Part shown: positions 1-7,533 of the stretch, one piece after another
How positions within the stretch are numbered: position 1 is the stretch's first letter
How the letters are laid out: each line of letters opens with the position of its first letter
Translations under genes and position numbers: made by a program
Source: B16-G9 sp964400655
GTDB taxonomy: Bacteria; Bacteroidota; Bacteroidia; Bacteroidales; F082
Reading direction: 5' to 3'
Assembly: GCA_964400655.1 (NCBI GenBank)
Contig: CAYNVN010000034.1
Coordinates: 1 to 22,698 of the forward strand
DNA: 22,698 nucleotides
The notes under the pieces: generated by a model
Databases searched by the model: none
What the model was told of the DNA's origin: nothing
The model's input: only the letters and a program-made list of their open reading frames with translations

Positions 1-1646
1 ATAACCTCATCCATTTTTGAGCCGGTTTCGGTAAGGGCGGTGGCAAGGATGGTGAGCGAGCCTCCGTCTTCAATCTGACGGGCAGCACCAAAGAAACGTT
101 TCGGTTTTTGCAACGCATTGGCCTCAACACCACCCGACAACACTTTACCCGAAGCGGGAGAAACCGTGTTATAGGCCCGTGCCAGGCGGGTAATGGAGTC
201 GAGCAGAATAACCACATCGTGACCGCTCTCAACAAGGCGCTTGGCTTTTTCAAGAACAAGGTTGGCAATTTTAACATGCTTTTCGGCCGGTTCGTCAAAG
301 GTTGAAGCAATAACTTCGGCATTTACGCTGCGGGCCATATCGGTAACCTCCTCAGGGCGTTCGTCGATAAGCAAAATAATAAGGTAAACATCGGGGTGAT
401 TGGCAGCAATGGCATTGGCCACCTCTTTTAACAACACCGTTTTACCTGTTTTGGGTTGCGAAACAATCAGTCCGCGCTGCCCTTTGCCAATGGGGGCAAA
501 CATATCCATAATTCTTGTGGAAATGCTCTCCTGTTTGTGCCCGGTAAGTTTAAACTTCTCCTGCGGAAACAAGGGAGTAAGAAAATCGAAGGGAACACGG
601 TCGCGAACCTCTTCGGGTGATTTTCCGTTTATTTTATTGACTTTAATCAGCGGGAAATATTTTTCTCCCTCTTTGGGAGGCCTGATTTCACCGTTGATGG
701 TGTCGCCGGTTTTTAATCCGAACAGTTTTATTTGCGACTGCGAAACATAAATATCGTCGGGTGAATTGAGATAATTATAATCCGACGACCTTAAAAAGCC
801 GTAACGATCGGGCATAATCTCCAAAACACCTTCGGCGGAAACCATGGCATCAAAGTCGGCAAAGTTATCCTGCTGCTGACGCTGCGGACGATTTTGCTGA
901 TAGTTTTGACGGTTTTGATTTCTGGAATATTTATCATCAGTTCCCTGACGGGTGTAACCCTGTTTCTGGGCGGAACTCTCGGCAGGTTCTTCCTTTTTCT
1001 CAGGTGCATCCGTAGTTTCTGCGGTTGAGGTTTCCGATTTGGTTTCTGTTTTTACTTCCTGCTGTTTGTTGTCGTCTTTGGTTTCGGTGGTTTCGGTATT
1101 TTCAGGCTGTTTGTTTTTTCTGGGACGACCGCGTCTTCCCTTTTTGGGTTTTTCTTCGTTGGCCTGTTCCGCCGGTTTTTCGGCAGCTTCAACAGGTGCC
1201 TGATTTTCCAATACCGACAACTTTTCATCCTCAAGCGGTGTAATTTTTTCCTCTTCTTTAATTTGCGTTACCGTTTCGGTTGAGGAGGAGGCAACGGGTT
1301 GACTTTTTCTCGGACGGCCTCTTCTTTTCTTTGGTTTTTGTTCGCCGGAGTCTTCCGTTTGGGTATTGTTGCCGTTTTCAGAATTTTTATTTGCCGTTTG
1401 TTTGTTTTCTTTATCAGCCGTTTTTGTATTGGATGACTGATTTTTTCTGGGCCGACCACGGCGTTTTTTTACAGATGCTTTTTCCATATCCAGCATCTCG
1501 GAGGTGGGATTGGCAGCCTGAAAATCAAGAATCTTATAAATAATCTCCTCTTTTTCAAGCTTGTCAGCTTTTGGAATACCCAACTGTTTGGCAATGGCTT
1601 TCAGCTCGCTTACAAGTTTGGTTTCCAGCTCAGATTTAATATACAT
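1..1646 (-). CDS. rho: Transcription termination factor Rho (C-terminus cut by window edge)
   Basis: Rho is the hexameric RNA-dependent ATPase that ends transcription of untranslated RNA. Reading the minus strand from the ATG at 1646 gives 548 open codons. Residues 1-45 are a Rho_N-type helical domain. About residues 46-260 are a low-complexity insert rich in K, E, Q, N and T carrying three RGRPRK motifs (about residues 63-68, 109-114 and 172-177). From about 265 comes the cold-shock-like RNA-binding domain (GVLEIMPDRYGFLRS), then the ATPase core with Walker A QPKTGKT (about 395), LIDERPEEVTDMAR and LLDSITRLARAYN. The frame runs off the window at TGSKMDEV, so by comparison with E. coli Rho roughly 95 residues are missing. 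The long disordered insert is a known feature of Bacteroidota Rho; in Bacteroides thetaiotaomicron it has been linked to phase separation. No frameshift was seen. It is divergent from the gene at 1849. Confidence 0.97.
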   Translation of the reverse strand, partial: MYIKSELETKLVSELKAIAKQLGIPKADKLEKEEIIYKILDFQAANPTSEMLDMEKASVKKRRGRPRKNQSSNTKTADKENKQTANKNSENGNNTQTEDSGEQKPKKRRGRPRKSQPVASSSTETVTQIKEEEKITPLEDEKLSVLENQAPVEAAEKPAEQANEEKPKKGRRGRPRKNKQPENTETTETKDDNKQQEVKTETKSETSTAETTDAPEKKEEPAESSAQKQGYTRQGTDDKYSRNQNRQNYQQNRPQRQQQDNFADFDAMVSAEGVLEIMPDRYGFLRSSDYNYLNSPDDIYVSQSQIKLFGLKTGDTINGEIRPPKEGEKYFPLIKVNKINGKSPEEVRDRVPFDFLTPLFPQEKFKLTGHKQESISTRIMDMFAPIGKGQRGLIVSQPKTGKTVLLKEVANAIAANHPDVYLIILLIDERPEEVTDMARSVNAEVIASTFDEPAEKHVKIANLVLEKAKRLVESGHDVVILLDSITRLARAYNTVSPASGKVLSGGVEANALQKPKRFFGAARQIEDGGSLTILATALTETGSKMDEV

Positions 1647-1760
1647 ATGTGAATTTATTTAGAAATAAAATGTGTGATTTTTTTGATGAAAAATCAAAAT
1701 TTAAAAACAGATTAACGATTTGGGATTTTTTATAGCCATTAATTGGCTGAAAATGCGCTG

Positions 1761-1768
1761 CAAATATA
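1761..1768 (-). promoter_or_regulatory. Bacteroidota -7 element for rho
   Basis: Read on the minus strand the bases are TATATTTG, an exact match to the Bacteroidota sigma factor -7 consensus TAnnTTTG, followed by CAG. It lies about 115 bases upstream of the rho ATG, implying a leader of roughly 105 nt. No convincing -33 TTTG was seen. A long leader is compatible with Rho autoregulation, but that is inference. Confidence 0.45.
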
Positions 1769-1809
1769 ATAGTTATTTTTAATACTCGTATTTATTTATG
1801 GTTTTATTT

Positions 1810-1817
1810 TAATTTTG
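1810..1817 (+). promoter_or_regulatory. Bacteroidota -7 element for the DUF4293-type gene
   Basis: TAATTTTG matches TAnnTTTG exactly and lies 32 bases before the ATG at 1849, which gives a short leader of about 25 nt. No clear -33 TTTG is present. Together with the element at 1761 on the other strand it makes a compact divergent promoter region for rho and this gene. Confidence 0.5.
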
Positions 1818-1848
1818 CCCTCCAAATTTAAATCAAAATCCAAATAAG

Positions 1849-2325
1849 ATGATTCAACGTAAACAAACCATTTTTTTATTGTTGGCAGCCGTTGCCATGT
1901 TTCTTGATTTTATTTTTCCCATAGCACGTTTTATCGGTTCGGGAGATTATCAGCTTGAGTTTTACATTTATAAGGTGGTAAGTCTGGTACCCGATGTTAC
2001 CCTTCCTTTCGACACCATGTTTGCGGCACCGGTAACGGCTTTAACGGGTTTGGTAATTCTCGGATCACTTATTACCATGTTTTTGTTTAAAAACAGAATG
2101 ATGCAGGCAAAACTGGTACGCGGGCTGGTGATTTTTACCTTAGGTGATGTTGCGTTGCTTTTCTTTTACAACATTCCCGCGCTGGAAGAACTGTCCGGCA
2201 TCAGGGCAGAATATAATTATGCCGGAATTGCCATGCCGCTGGTTGCTTTGGTATTTTTAATTCTCGCCATAAACGGAATCATCAAAGACGAAAAACTGGT
2301 ACGCTCAGCCGACAGGTTGAGGTAA
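1849..2325 (+). CDS. Small four-helix membrane protein, DUF4293-like
   Basis: This 158-residue protein begins MIQRKQTIFLLLAAVAMFLD and has four hydrophobic segments, at about residues 5-27, 57-80, 90-112 and 122-145, with a short charged C-terminus (KDEKLVRSADRLR). The opening MIQRxQT followed by a hydrophobic helix and the overall size match the DUF4293 family, a Bacteroidota-restricted inner-membrane protein of unknown function that, as I recall, is often found beside rho. The start is supported by the -7 element at 1810 and the absence of room for a longer protein. The family call is from memory of its pattern, without a profile search. No function can be assigned. Confidence 0.8.
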   Translation: MIQRKQTIFLLLAAVAMFLDFIFPIARFIGSGDYQLEFYIYKVVSLVPDVTLPFDTMFAAPVTALTGLVILGSLITMFLFKNRMMQAKLVRGLVIFTLGDVALLFFYNIPALEELSGIRAEYNYAGIAMPLVALVFLILAINGIIKDEKLVRSADRLR

Positions 2326-2376
2326 CCGTTAAAATGGCGGAAATTTTGCAAAGCTGACCAAAGCCCTGCAACAAGC

Positions 2377-3786
2377 CTACTTCCCTATACAAAACTTCTC
2401 AAAAATAGAACCCAGTATTTCGTTGGTGGTAATTTCACCGGTAACGGTACCCAGATAGTGCAATGCCTGCCTGAGGTCGATGGCTACAAGGTCTTCCGGA
2501 AGATTGTTGTTAAGTCCGGCCTCCACCTGTTCAACAGATTGCAACGCTGCAGAAAGCGCTTCGTAATGACGGGTGTTGGTAACAATAACATCACTGTGCA
2601 GGTCGTGCTCCTTTACTTTGTCAACCAGCGTTTCAGCAAGCAGGTGAATATTTTCTTTACGTTTGGCCGAAACAAAAACCGTTTCCAGACTAAGCAGCTC
2701 TTTTAAATGGGGCGGAATGGTTTCCAGCTTGTCAATTTTATTTCCAACCAGTATAAAATGTTTGCTTTCATCTTCAATATAGGTTTTAAACTCGATCAGC
2801 ATTTCGTTTACCGACGCTTCGTCCATTTTACTGATGTCGCAAACGTAAAGAATTAACGTTGCCTGATCAATTTTATCGTAGGTGCGTTCAATGCCCATAC
2901 TTTCCACCTTGTCATCCGATTCCCGCAGGCCTGCGGTATCAATAAACCTGAAAGTATAACCTTCAATTACAATGGTATCTTCAATGGCATCGCGGGTGGT
3001 GCCCGGAATATCCGAAACAATGGCCTTTTCTTCGTTCAACAGCGCATTGAGCAGGGTAGATTTTCCCGTATTGGGCTTACCGATAATGGCCACGGGAATA
3101 CCCTGTTTAATTACATTTCCGTACCTGAAGGAATTGATAAGCTGCGACAATTCGGTTTTTAAATCACTCAGCAGGAAGAACAACTCCTGCCGGTTGGCAA
3201 ACTCCACATCCTCTTCGCTAAAGTCCAGCTCAAGTTCAATCAGCGAAACAAATTGCAAAAGTTTTTCACGCAGCTCACTTATCTTTTTTGAGAATCCTCC
3301 GCGCATTTGGGTTATGGCAACCTGATGGGCCATTTTCGACTGAGACGCTATCAAATCGGCAACGGCTTCGGCCTGCGACAGGTCCATTCTGCCATTTAAA
3401 AATGCACGTTTTGTATATTCACCGGCATCGGCGGGGCGCACTCCGTGTTTAACCAGTAATTCAATTATTTTTTGCTGAATGTATATGGAGCCGTGACAGG
3501 AAATCTCAACCGAATCTTCGCCGGTGTACGAATGAGGTGCTTTAAACCACGAAACCAATACCTCATCAATCATCCGGTCATCATCCCATATTTTCCCGAA
3601 ATAGAGTTTATGGCTCTCCATTTGATCCATTTTCAGCTTACCATTTAAAGGTTTAAATAATTTCCATAAAACCGGCAAACTCTCTTTGCCACTTATTCTT
3701 ATGAGTGCAATAGCTCCCGATCCGGGGGGTGTGGCAACGGCACAAATGGTGTCGGAATTTAAAAGACTGGCATTAACTGATGACAT
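2377..3786 (-). CDS. mnmE: tRNA uridine-5-carboxymethylaminomethyl(34) synthesis GTPase MnmE
   Basis: MnmE (TrmE) works with MnmG to install the carboxymethylaminomethyl group on wobble uridine 34 of certain tRNAs, using GTP, a folate one-carbon unit and FAD. The 469-residue protein has the whole family layout: N-terminal folate-binding domain (DTICAVATPPGSGAIALIRISG), helical region, and an inserted G domain with G1 GKPNTGKS (236-243), G2 GTTRD (262-266), G3 DTAG (283-286) and G4 NKID (349-352). It ends in the invariant CIGK (466-469), whose Cys is needed for activity. The length is normal. The start ATG at 3786 follows a -7 element at 3815-3822. mnmG is not in the window. It converges on the gene at 1849-2325. 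Confidence 0.98.
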   Translation of the reverse strand: MSSVNASLLNSDTICAVATPPGSGAIALIRISGKESLPVLWKLFKPLNGKLKMDQMESHKLYFGKIWDDDRMIDEVLVSWFKAPHSYTGEDSVEISCHGSIYIQQKIIELLVKHGVRPADAGEYTKRAFLNGRMDLSQAEAVADLIASQSKMAHQVAITQMRGGFSKKISELREKLLQFVSLIELELDFSEEDVEFANRQELFFLLSDLKTELSQLINSFRYGNVIKQGIPVAIIGKPNTGKSTLLNALLNEEKAIVSDIPGTTRDAIEDTIVIEGYTFRFIDTAGLRESDDKVESMGIERTYDKIDQATLILYVCDISKMDEASVNEMLIEFKTYIEDESKHFILVGNKIDKLETIPPHLKELLSLETVFVSAKRKENIHLLAETLVDKVKEHDLHSDVIVTNTRHYEALSAALQSVEQVEAGLNNNLPEDLVAIDLRQALHYLGTVTGEITTNEILGSIFEKFCIGK

Positions 3787-3814
3787 GGTGTAATTTAAAA
3801 TGATTTGTAAATAA

Positions 3815-3822
3815 CAAAATTA
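3815..3822 (-). promoter_or_regulatory. Bacteroidota -7 element for mnmE
   Basis: On the minus strand the bases read TAATTTTG, an exact TAnnTTTG, 28 bases before the mnmE ATG. An ATTG about 19 bases further upstream could be a weak -33 element. It sits back to back with the sucD promoter. Confidence 0.5.
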
Positions 3823-3856
3823 GTCATTTAATTTTTACAATTTATCCAAAACGTAT

Positions 3857-3864
3857 TACCTTTG
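3857..3864 (+). promoter_or_regulatory. Bacteroidota -7 element for sucD
   Basis: TACCTTTG matches TAnnTTTG exactly and lies 37 bases before the sucD ATG at 3902. No clear -33 TTTG is visible in the AT-rich upstream sequence. Confidence 0.5.
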
Positions 3865-3901
3865 GCCACTATTTTAATAAACATCAGAAAACAGATATAC
3901 A

Positions 3902-4774
3902 ATGAGTGTTTTAGTTAATAAAGATTCAAAGGTCATCGTACAGGGATTTACCGGAGGCGAAGGAACTTTTCATGCTTCACAGATGATCGATTACGGCACC
4001 AACGTAGTTGGCGGAGTTACACCCGGAAAAGGCGGACAGGAACATCTTGGAAAGCCGGTTTTTAACACCGTAAAAGAGGCTGTTGATCAGGCGGGAGCCG
4101 ACACCTCGGTAATTTTCGTACCTCCTCCGTTTGCTGCCGATGCCATTATGGAAGCGGCCGAAGCCGGAATTAAAGTTATCATCTGTATTACCGAAGGTAT
4201 CCCAACGGAAGATATGGTTACCGTAAAAGAATATCTGAAAGATAAAGATGCACGACTGGTAGGACCCAACTGCCCGGGAGTTATTACTGCCGACGAAGCA
4301 AAAGTGGGTATCATGCCGGGATTTATTCATAAAAAAGGCCGCGTGGGCATTGTTTCACGTTCGGGAACCTTAACTTATGAAGCGGTTGACCAGTTAACCC
4401 GTATCGGACTTGGACAAACCACCGCCATCGGTATCGGAGGCGACCCCATTATCGGAACCTCAACCCGTGAAGCACTGGAACTGTTTATGAACGATCCGGA
4501 AACCGAAGGCGTGGTTATGATCGGTGAAATCGGAGGAAATATGGAAGCCGATGCCGCCCGCTGGTATAAAGAACACGGAACCAAACCCGTTGTTAGCTTT
4601 ATTGCCGGAGCTACCGCTCCAAAAGGCCGTACCATGGGTCATGCCGGTGCCATTATCGGAGGAAAAGCCGATACTGCCGAAGCCAAAAAAGAGATACTTC
4701 GCGAATGTGGCATTCATGTAGTTGACTCTCCTGCCGACCTCGGTAAAAAAATGGCTGAAGTTTTGGGAGCATAA
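3902..4774 (+). CDS. sucD: Succinyl-CoA synthetase (succinate--CoA ligase), alpha subunit
   Basis: SucD forms the CoA-binding and phosphohistidine-carrying subunit of succinyl-CoA synthetase, which interconverts succinyl-CoA and succinate with formation of ATP or GTP in the TCA cycle. The 290-residue length is standard. Residues 12-45 hold the CoA-binding Rossmann segment (VQGFTGGEGTFHASQMIDYG). GPNCPGVI lies at 121-128 and VSRSGTLTYE at 151-160. The active-site histidine that is phosphorylated is H247 in the motif GHAGAI. All key residues are intact. The beta subunit gene sucC is not in this window, so the two subunits are not encoded side by side here. The gene has its own -7 element at 3857 and ends in a strong hairpin terminator at 4796, so it appears to be a single-gene transcript. 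Confidence 0.98.
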   Translation: MSVLVNKDSKVIVQGFTGGEGTFHASQMIDYGTNVVGGVTPGKGGQEHLGKPVFNTVKEAVDQAGADTSVIFVPPPFAADAIMEAAEAGIKVIICITEGIPTEDMVTVKEYLKDKDARLVGPNCPGVITADEAKVGIMPGFIHKKGRVGIVSRSGTLTYEAVDQLTRIGLGQTTAIGIGGDPIIGTSTREALELFMNDPETEGVVMIGEIGGNMEADAARWYKEHGTKPVVSFIAGATAPKGRTMGHAGAIIGGKADTAEAKKEILRECGIHVVDSPADLGKKMAEVLGA

Positions 4775-4795
4775 TATCACACTACATTATATAAC

Positions 4796-4827
4796 AAGGT
4801 CTTACCGGAAACGGTAAGGCCTTTTTT
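4796..4827 (+). terminator. Rho-independent terminator of sucD
   Basis: The stem is AAGGTCTTACCG paired with CGGTAAGGCCTT, 12 base pairs with one G-U pair, closed by a GAAA tetraloop at 4808-4811. The 3' arm runs into TTTTTT. It starts 21 bases after the sucD stop codon and separates sucD from the riboswitch promoter that follows. Confidence 0.93.
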
Positions 4828-4870
4828 ATTTTCAGGAAATCAGTACTTGCCATACAAATTCTATTTTCGT

Positions 4871-4900
4871 TTTGCCGTTCAATATCTTTTTATACATTTG
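4871..4900 (+). promoter_or_regulatory. Promoter of the TPP riboswitch / TonB receptor transcript
   Basis: TTTG at 4871-4874 and TACATTTG at 4893-4900 match both halves of the Bacteroidota promoter (-33 TTTG and -7 TAnnTTTG) with 18 bases between them. The predicted transcription start, around 4905-4908, falls at the 5' edge of the riboswitch P1 stem, as expected for a riboswitch placed at the very start of its mRNA. This is the best-formed promoter in the window. Confidence 0.65.
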
Positions 4901-4907
4901 CACCCTG

Positions 4908-4991
4908 TATTTCCAATAGGGGTGCCTTAATATTACGGGCTGAGAACAAACCCTTTGAACCTGACCCGGGTAATGCCGGCGCAGGGAAAAG
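4908..4991 (+). ncRNA. Thiamine pyrophosphate (TPP) riboswitch, THI element
   Basis: The aptamer core is close to consensus: GGGGTGCC at 4919-4926, GGGCTGAGA at 4937-4945, ACCCTTTGAACCTGA at 4950-4964, the variable stem CCCGG-GTAATG-CCGG, then GCAGGGAAA. P1 can form between TTTCC (4910-4914) and GGAAA (4985-4989). TPP binding normally lowers expression of the gene downstream. No terminator with a T-run is seen between it and the ATG at 5064. A short alternative pairing, GAAAAG (4986-4991) with CTTTTC (5018-5023), would compete with P1 and could belong to the expression platform, which is inference. The next gene is a TonB-dependent receptor. Confidence 0.96.
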
Positions 4992-5063
4992 AGTAAAAAA
5001 TCACCAACCCATTCAGGCTTTTCTCTATTGATTTTAATTGTTTAATTCTAAATCAAAAGAGCC

Positions 5064-7490
5064 ATGCTTAAAAAATTACCACTGTTTATCATTGCCGCCG
5101 TCACACCTTTATTAATGACGGCCCAGTTTACCATCCGCGGTACCGTATCAAATTTTGAAACCGGTAAACCGCTGCCGGGAGCAACCATTCAAATTGACGG
5201 TTTTGCCCAAGCTGTGGCATCGGATAACGACGGAGCATTTATTGTTTCCGGCATAAAAAAAGGCGAACATGTCATCAACATTACGTATGTAGGTTTCGGC
5301 GGATACAACAAAACCCTTTTTGTAAAAAATGATGTTAATCTGTCCGTCAGATTAAAACCCGAAACCTATTTTAGCGAAGAGGTTATCATTTCGGCCATCA
5401 GGGCAAAAAACAACGAACCCTCAGCCCACACCAACCTAAACCAGCACACCATTGCAAAAGATAATTACGGCAAAGACCTGCCTTACCTGCTCACCTTAAC
5501 GCCTTCGGTGGTGGTTACTTCCGATGCAGGAGGAGGAGTAGGCTATACCGGATTACGCATACGGGGCACCGACCTCACCGGTATTAACGTAACACTGAAC
5601 GGAGTACCTGTAAACGACCCCGAATCGCATAGCGTTTATTTTGTTGACATGCCCGACATGGCTTCGTCGGTTGAAAGCATGCAGATACAGCGCGGGGTAG
5701 GAACCTCTACCAACGGTGCCGCTGCCTTCGGTGCCAGCATCAACATTAAAACCGACGGGTTTTCCGACGATCCCTATGTTGACTATGCACTTACGGGAGG
5801 TTCGTTTAACACCATGAAAAACAGCTTAAAGTTCGGAACGGGCATCATCGGTAAAAACTGGAATTTTGCCGGAAGAGCCTCAATGGTCACTTCCGACGGC
5901 TATATCGACAGGGCTTCGTCCAATCTGCAATCGGCCTATTTTTCGGGAGGATACTACGGCAAAAAAGATATTGTCAAAGCAGTAATAATGCTTGGAAAAG
6001 AAAAAACCTATCAGGCATGGTACGGCGTACCCAAAGACAGCCTGTCAACCAACAGAACCTATAACCCCGCCGGAGCCATGTATGATAACAACGGTAACTT
6101 TTTGGGATATTACGATAACCAAACCGACAACTACACCCAAAACTATTACCAGTTGCACTACGCCCACGAATTTTCGAAAAAACTGAACCTTACCACAGCC
6201 GTTTTTTACACCAAAGGAAAAGGTTATTACGAAAGTTACAAAAACAACCAAAAATTCTCGAAATACGGCATGAACGATACCATTATCGGAAACGACACCA
6301 TCAGCCGTACCAACCTTATCAGACAAAAATGGCTGGATAACGATTATTACGGTGCCATTGCAGCCCTCAACTACGAAAGCAACAAACTAACCGTAAATTT
6401 GGGCGGAAGCTGGAACCAATACAACGGCGACCACTACGGAAAAGTTATCTGGGCACAAATTGCACGTTTGGGCGATCACGACAGAAACTGGTATTTTAAT
6501 AACGGTCTGAAAACAAACTTTAACCTGTTTGCCAAAACCAAATACCGGCTGTTTTCATCGCTGAGCCTTTACCTTGATTTGCAATACCGAAATATTGATT
6601 ACTCAATAACCGGAACACACGACGATTTGACGGATTTAACACAGCAACATCATTACGATTTCTTTAACCCCAAAGGGGGCATCTTTTACAATCTGAATAA
6701 AAACAATGCCTTTTTTGCCAGCGTAGCGGTGGCCAACCGTGAGCCCTCACGTTCCGACTTCAGGGATGCCCTTCAGGGTTCCGAAGTAAAACCCGAACGC
6801 CTTACCGATTACGAACTGGGTTACAAACTCAGCCTGAAAAAGTTCATTCTTAATGCCAACCTCTTTTATATGGATTACAAAAACCAGCTTGTACTTACCG
6901 GAAAAATCAACAATGTAGGAACACCGGTCAGAACCAATGTACCCGAAAGTTACCGCACCGGTATTGAGTTGTCCGCTGCCATTGAGTTTACAACCTGGTT
7001 AAACTGGAATGTTAACCTTACTTACAGCCAAAACAAAATAAAAGATTTTACAGAGTATGTGGATAACTGGAATTACTGGGATGACCCTTCAAGCCAACCT
7101 TTGCAATACGAAAAAAACCTCGGAACCACCGACATCTCCTTTTCTCCCGACGTAACCGCATCAAGTATATTAACATTTATTCCGGTTAAAAACCTCTCCG
7201 TCGGTCTTGTTTCAAATTACGTTAGCAGGCAGTATATCGACAATACTTCAAACCCGGATCGCAGCCTCGACCCCTATTTTGTTAACAACATAAAAATGAA
7301 CTATTCCATTCATCCGGGATTTTTAAAAGGCATCGATTTTATGCTGAGCCTAAACAACATTTTCAATACCGAATACGAAACCAACGCATGGGTTTACCGC
7401 TATGTTTACGGCGAAGAGGAATACGAAATGAACGGCTATTTTCCACAGGCCAAATTCAATGTTATGGCGGGAGTGGTTTTTAAATTCTAA
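5064..7490 (+). CDS. TonB-dependent outer-membrane receptor, probable thiamine importer
   Basis: This 808-residue protein has a signal peptide (MLKKLPLFIIAAVTPLLMTA, cleaved near residue 20). A carboxypeptidase-regulatory-like beta domain follows at about 22-100 (RGTVSNFETGKPLPGATI). There is a TonB-box-like stretch EEVIISA at 105-111, a plug domain at about 120-235 (GLRIRGTDLTGINVTLNGVPV, VESMQIQRGVGTSTNGA), and a 22-strand-type beta-barrel ending in the aromatic C-terminus VVFKF. Such receptors bind a scarce solute at the cell surface and import it into the periplasm using TonB-ExbBD energy. The substrate is inferred from the TPP riboswitch in its leader: Bacteroidota use riboswitch-controlled receptors of this kind for thiamine or its precursors. 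The usual partners (PnuT permease, thiamine pyrophosphokinase) are absent; the next gene is on the opposite strand. Confidence 0.93.
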   Translation: MLKKLPLFIIAAVTPLLMTAQFTIRGTVSNFETGKPLPGATIQIDGFAQAVASDNDGAFIVSGIKKGEHVINITYVGFGGYNKTLFVKNDVNLSVRLKPETYFSEEVIISAIRAKNNEPSAHTNLNQHTIAKDNYGKDLPYLLTLTPSVVVTSDAGGGVGYTGLRIRGTDLTGINVTLNGVPVNDPESHSVYFVDMPDMASSVESMQIQRGVGTSTNGAAAFGASINIKTDGFSDDPYVDYALTGGSFNTMKNSLKFGTGIIGKNWNFAGRASMVTSDGYIDRASSNLQSAYFSGGYYGKKDIVKAVIMLGKEKTYQAWYGVPKDSLSTNRTYNPAGAMYDNNGNFLGYYDNQTDNYTQNYYQLHYAHEFSKKLNLTTAVFYTKGKGYYESYKNNQKFSKYGMNDTIIGNDTISRTNLIRQKWLDNDYYGAIAALNYESNKLTVNLGGSWNQYNGDHYGKVIWAQIARLGDHDRNWYFNNGLKTNFNLFAKTKYRLFSSLSLYLDLQYRNIDYSITGTHDDLTDLTQQHHYDFFNPKGGIFYNLNKNNAFFASVAVANREPSRSDFRDALQGSEVKPERLTDYELGYKLSLKKFILNANLFYMDYKNQLVLTGKINNVGTPVRTNVPESYRTGIELSAAIEFTTWLNWNVNLTYSQNKIKDFTEYVDNWNYWDDPSSQPLQYEKNLGTTDISFSPDVTASSILTFIPVKNLSVGLVSNYVSRQYIDNTSNPDRSLDPYFVNNIKMNYSIHPGFLKGIDFMLSLNNIFNTEYETNAWVYRYVYGEEEYEMNGYFPQAKFNVMAGVVFKF

Positions 7491-7533
7491 GTAATATTTA
7501 TCGATAAAAGTATCAGCTTAAAAAAGGAATGAT

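Noticed and set aside
3902..4774. Long antisense frames across sucD and other conserved genes
   Set aside because: They are by-products of the codon bias of well-supported genes on the other strand.
7498..7509. Palindrome TTTATCGATAAA between convergent genes
   Set aside because: It is AT-rich, short and has no stem-loop or T-run; chance is a sufficient explanation.
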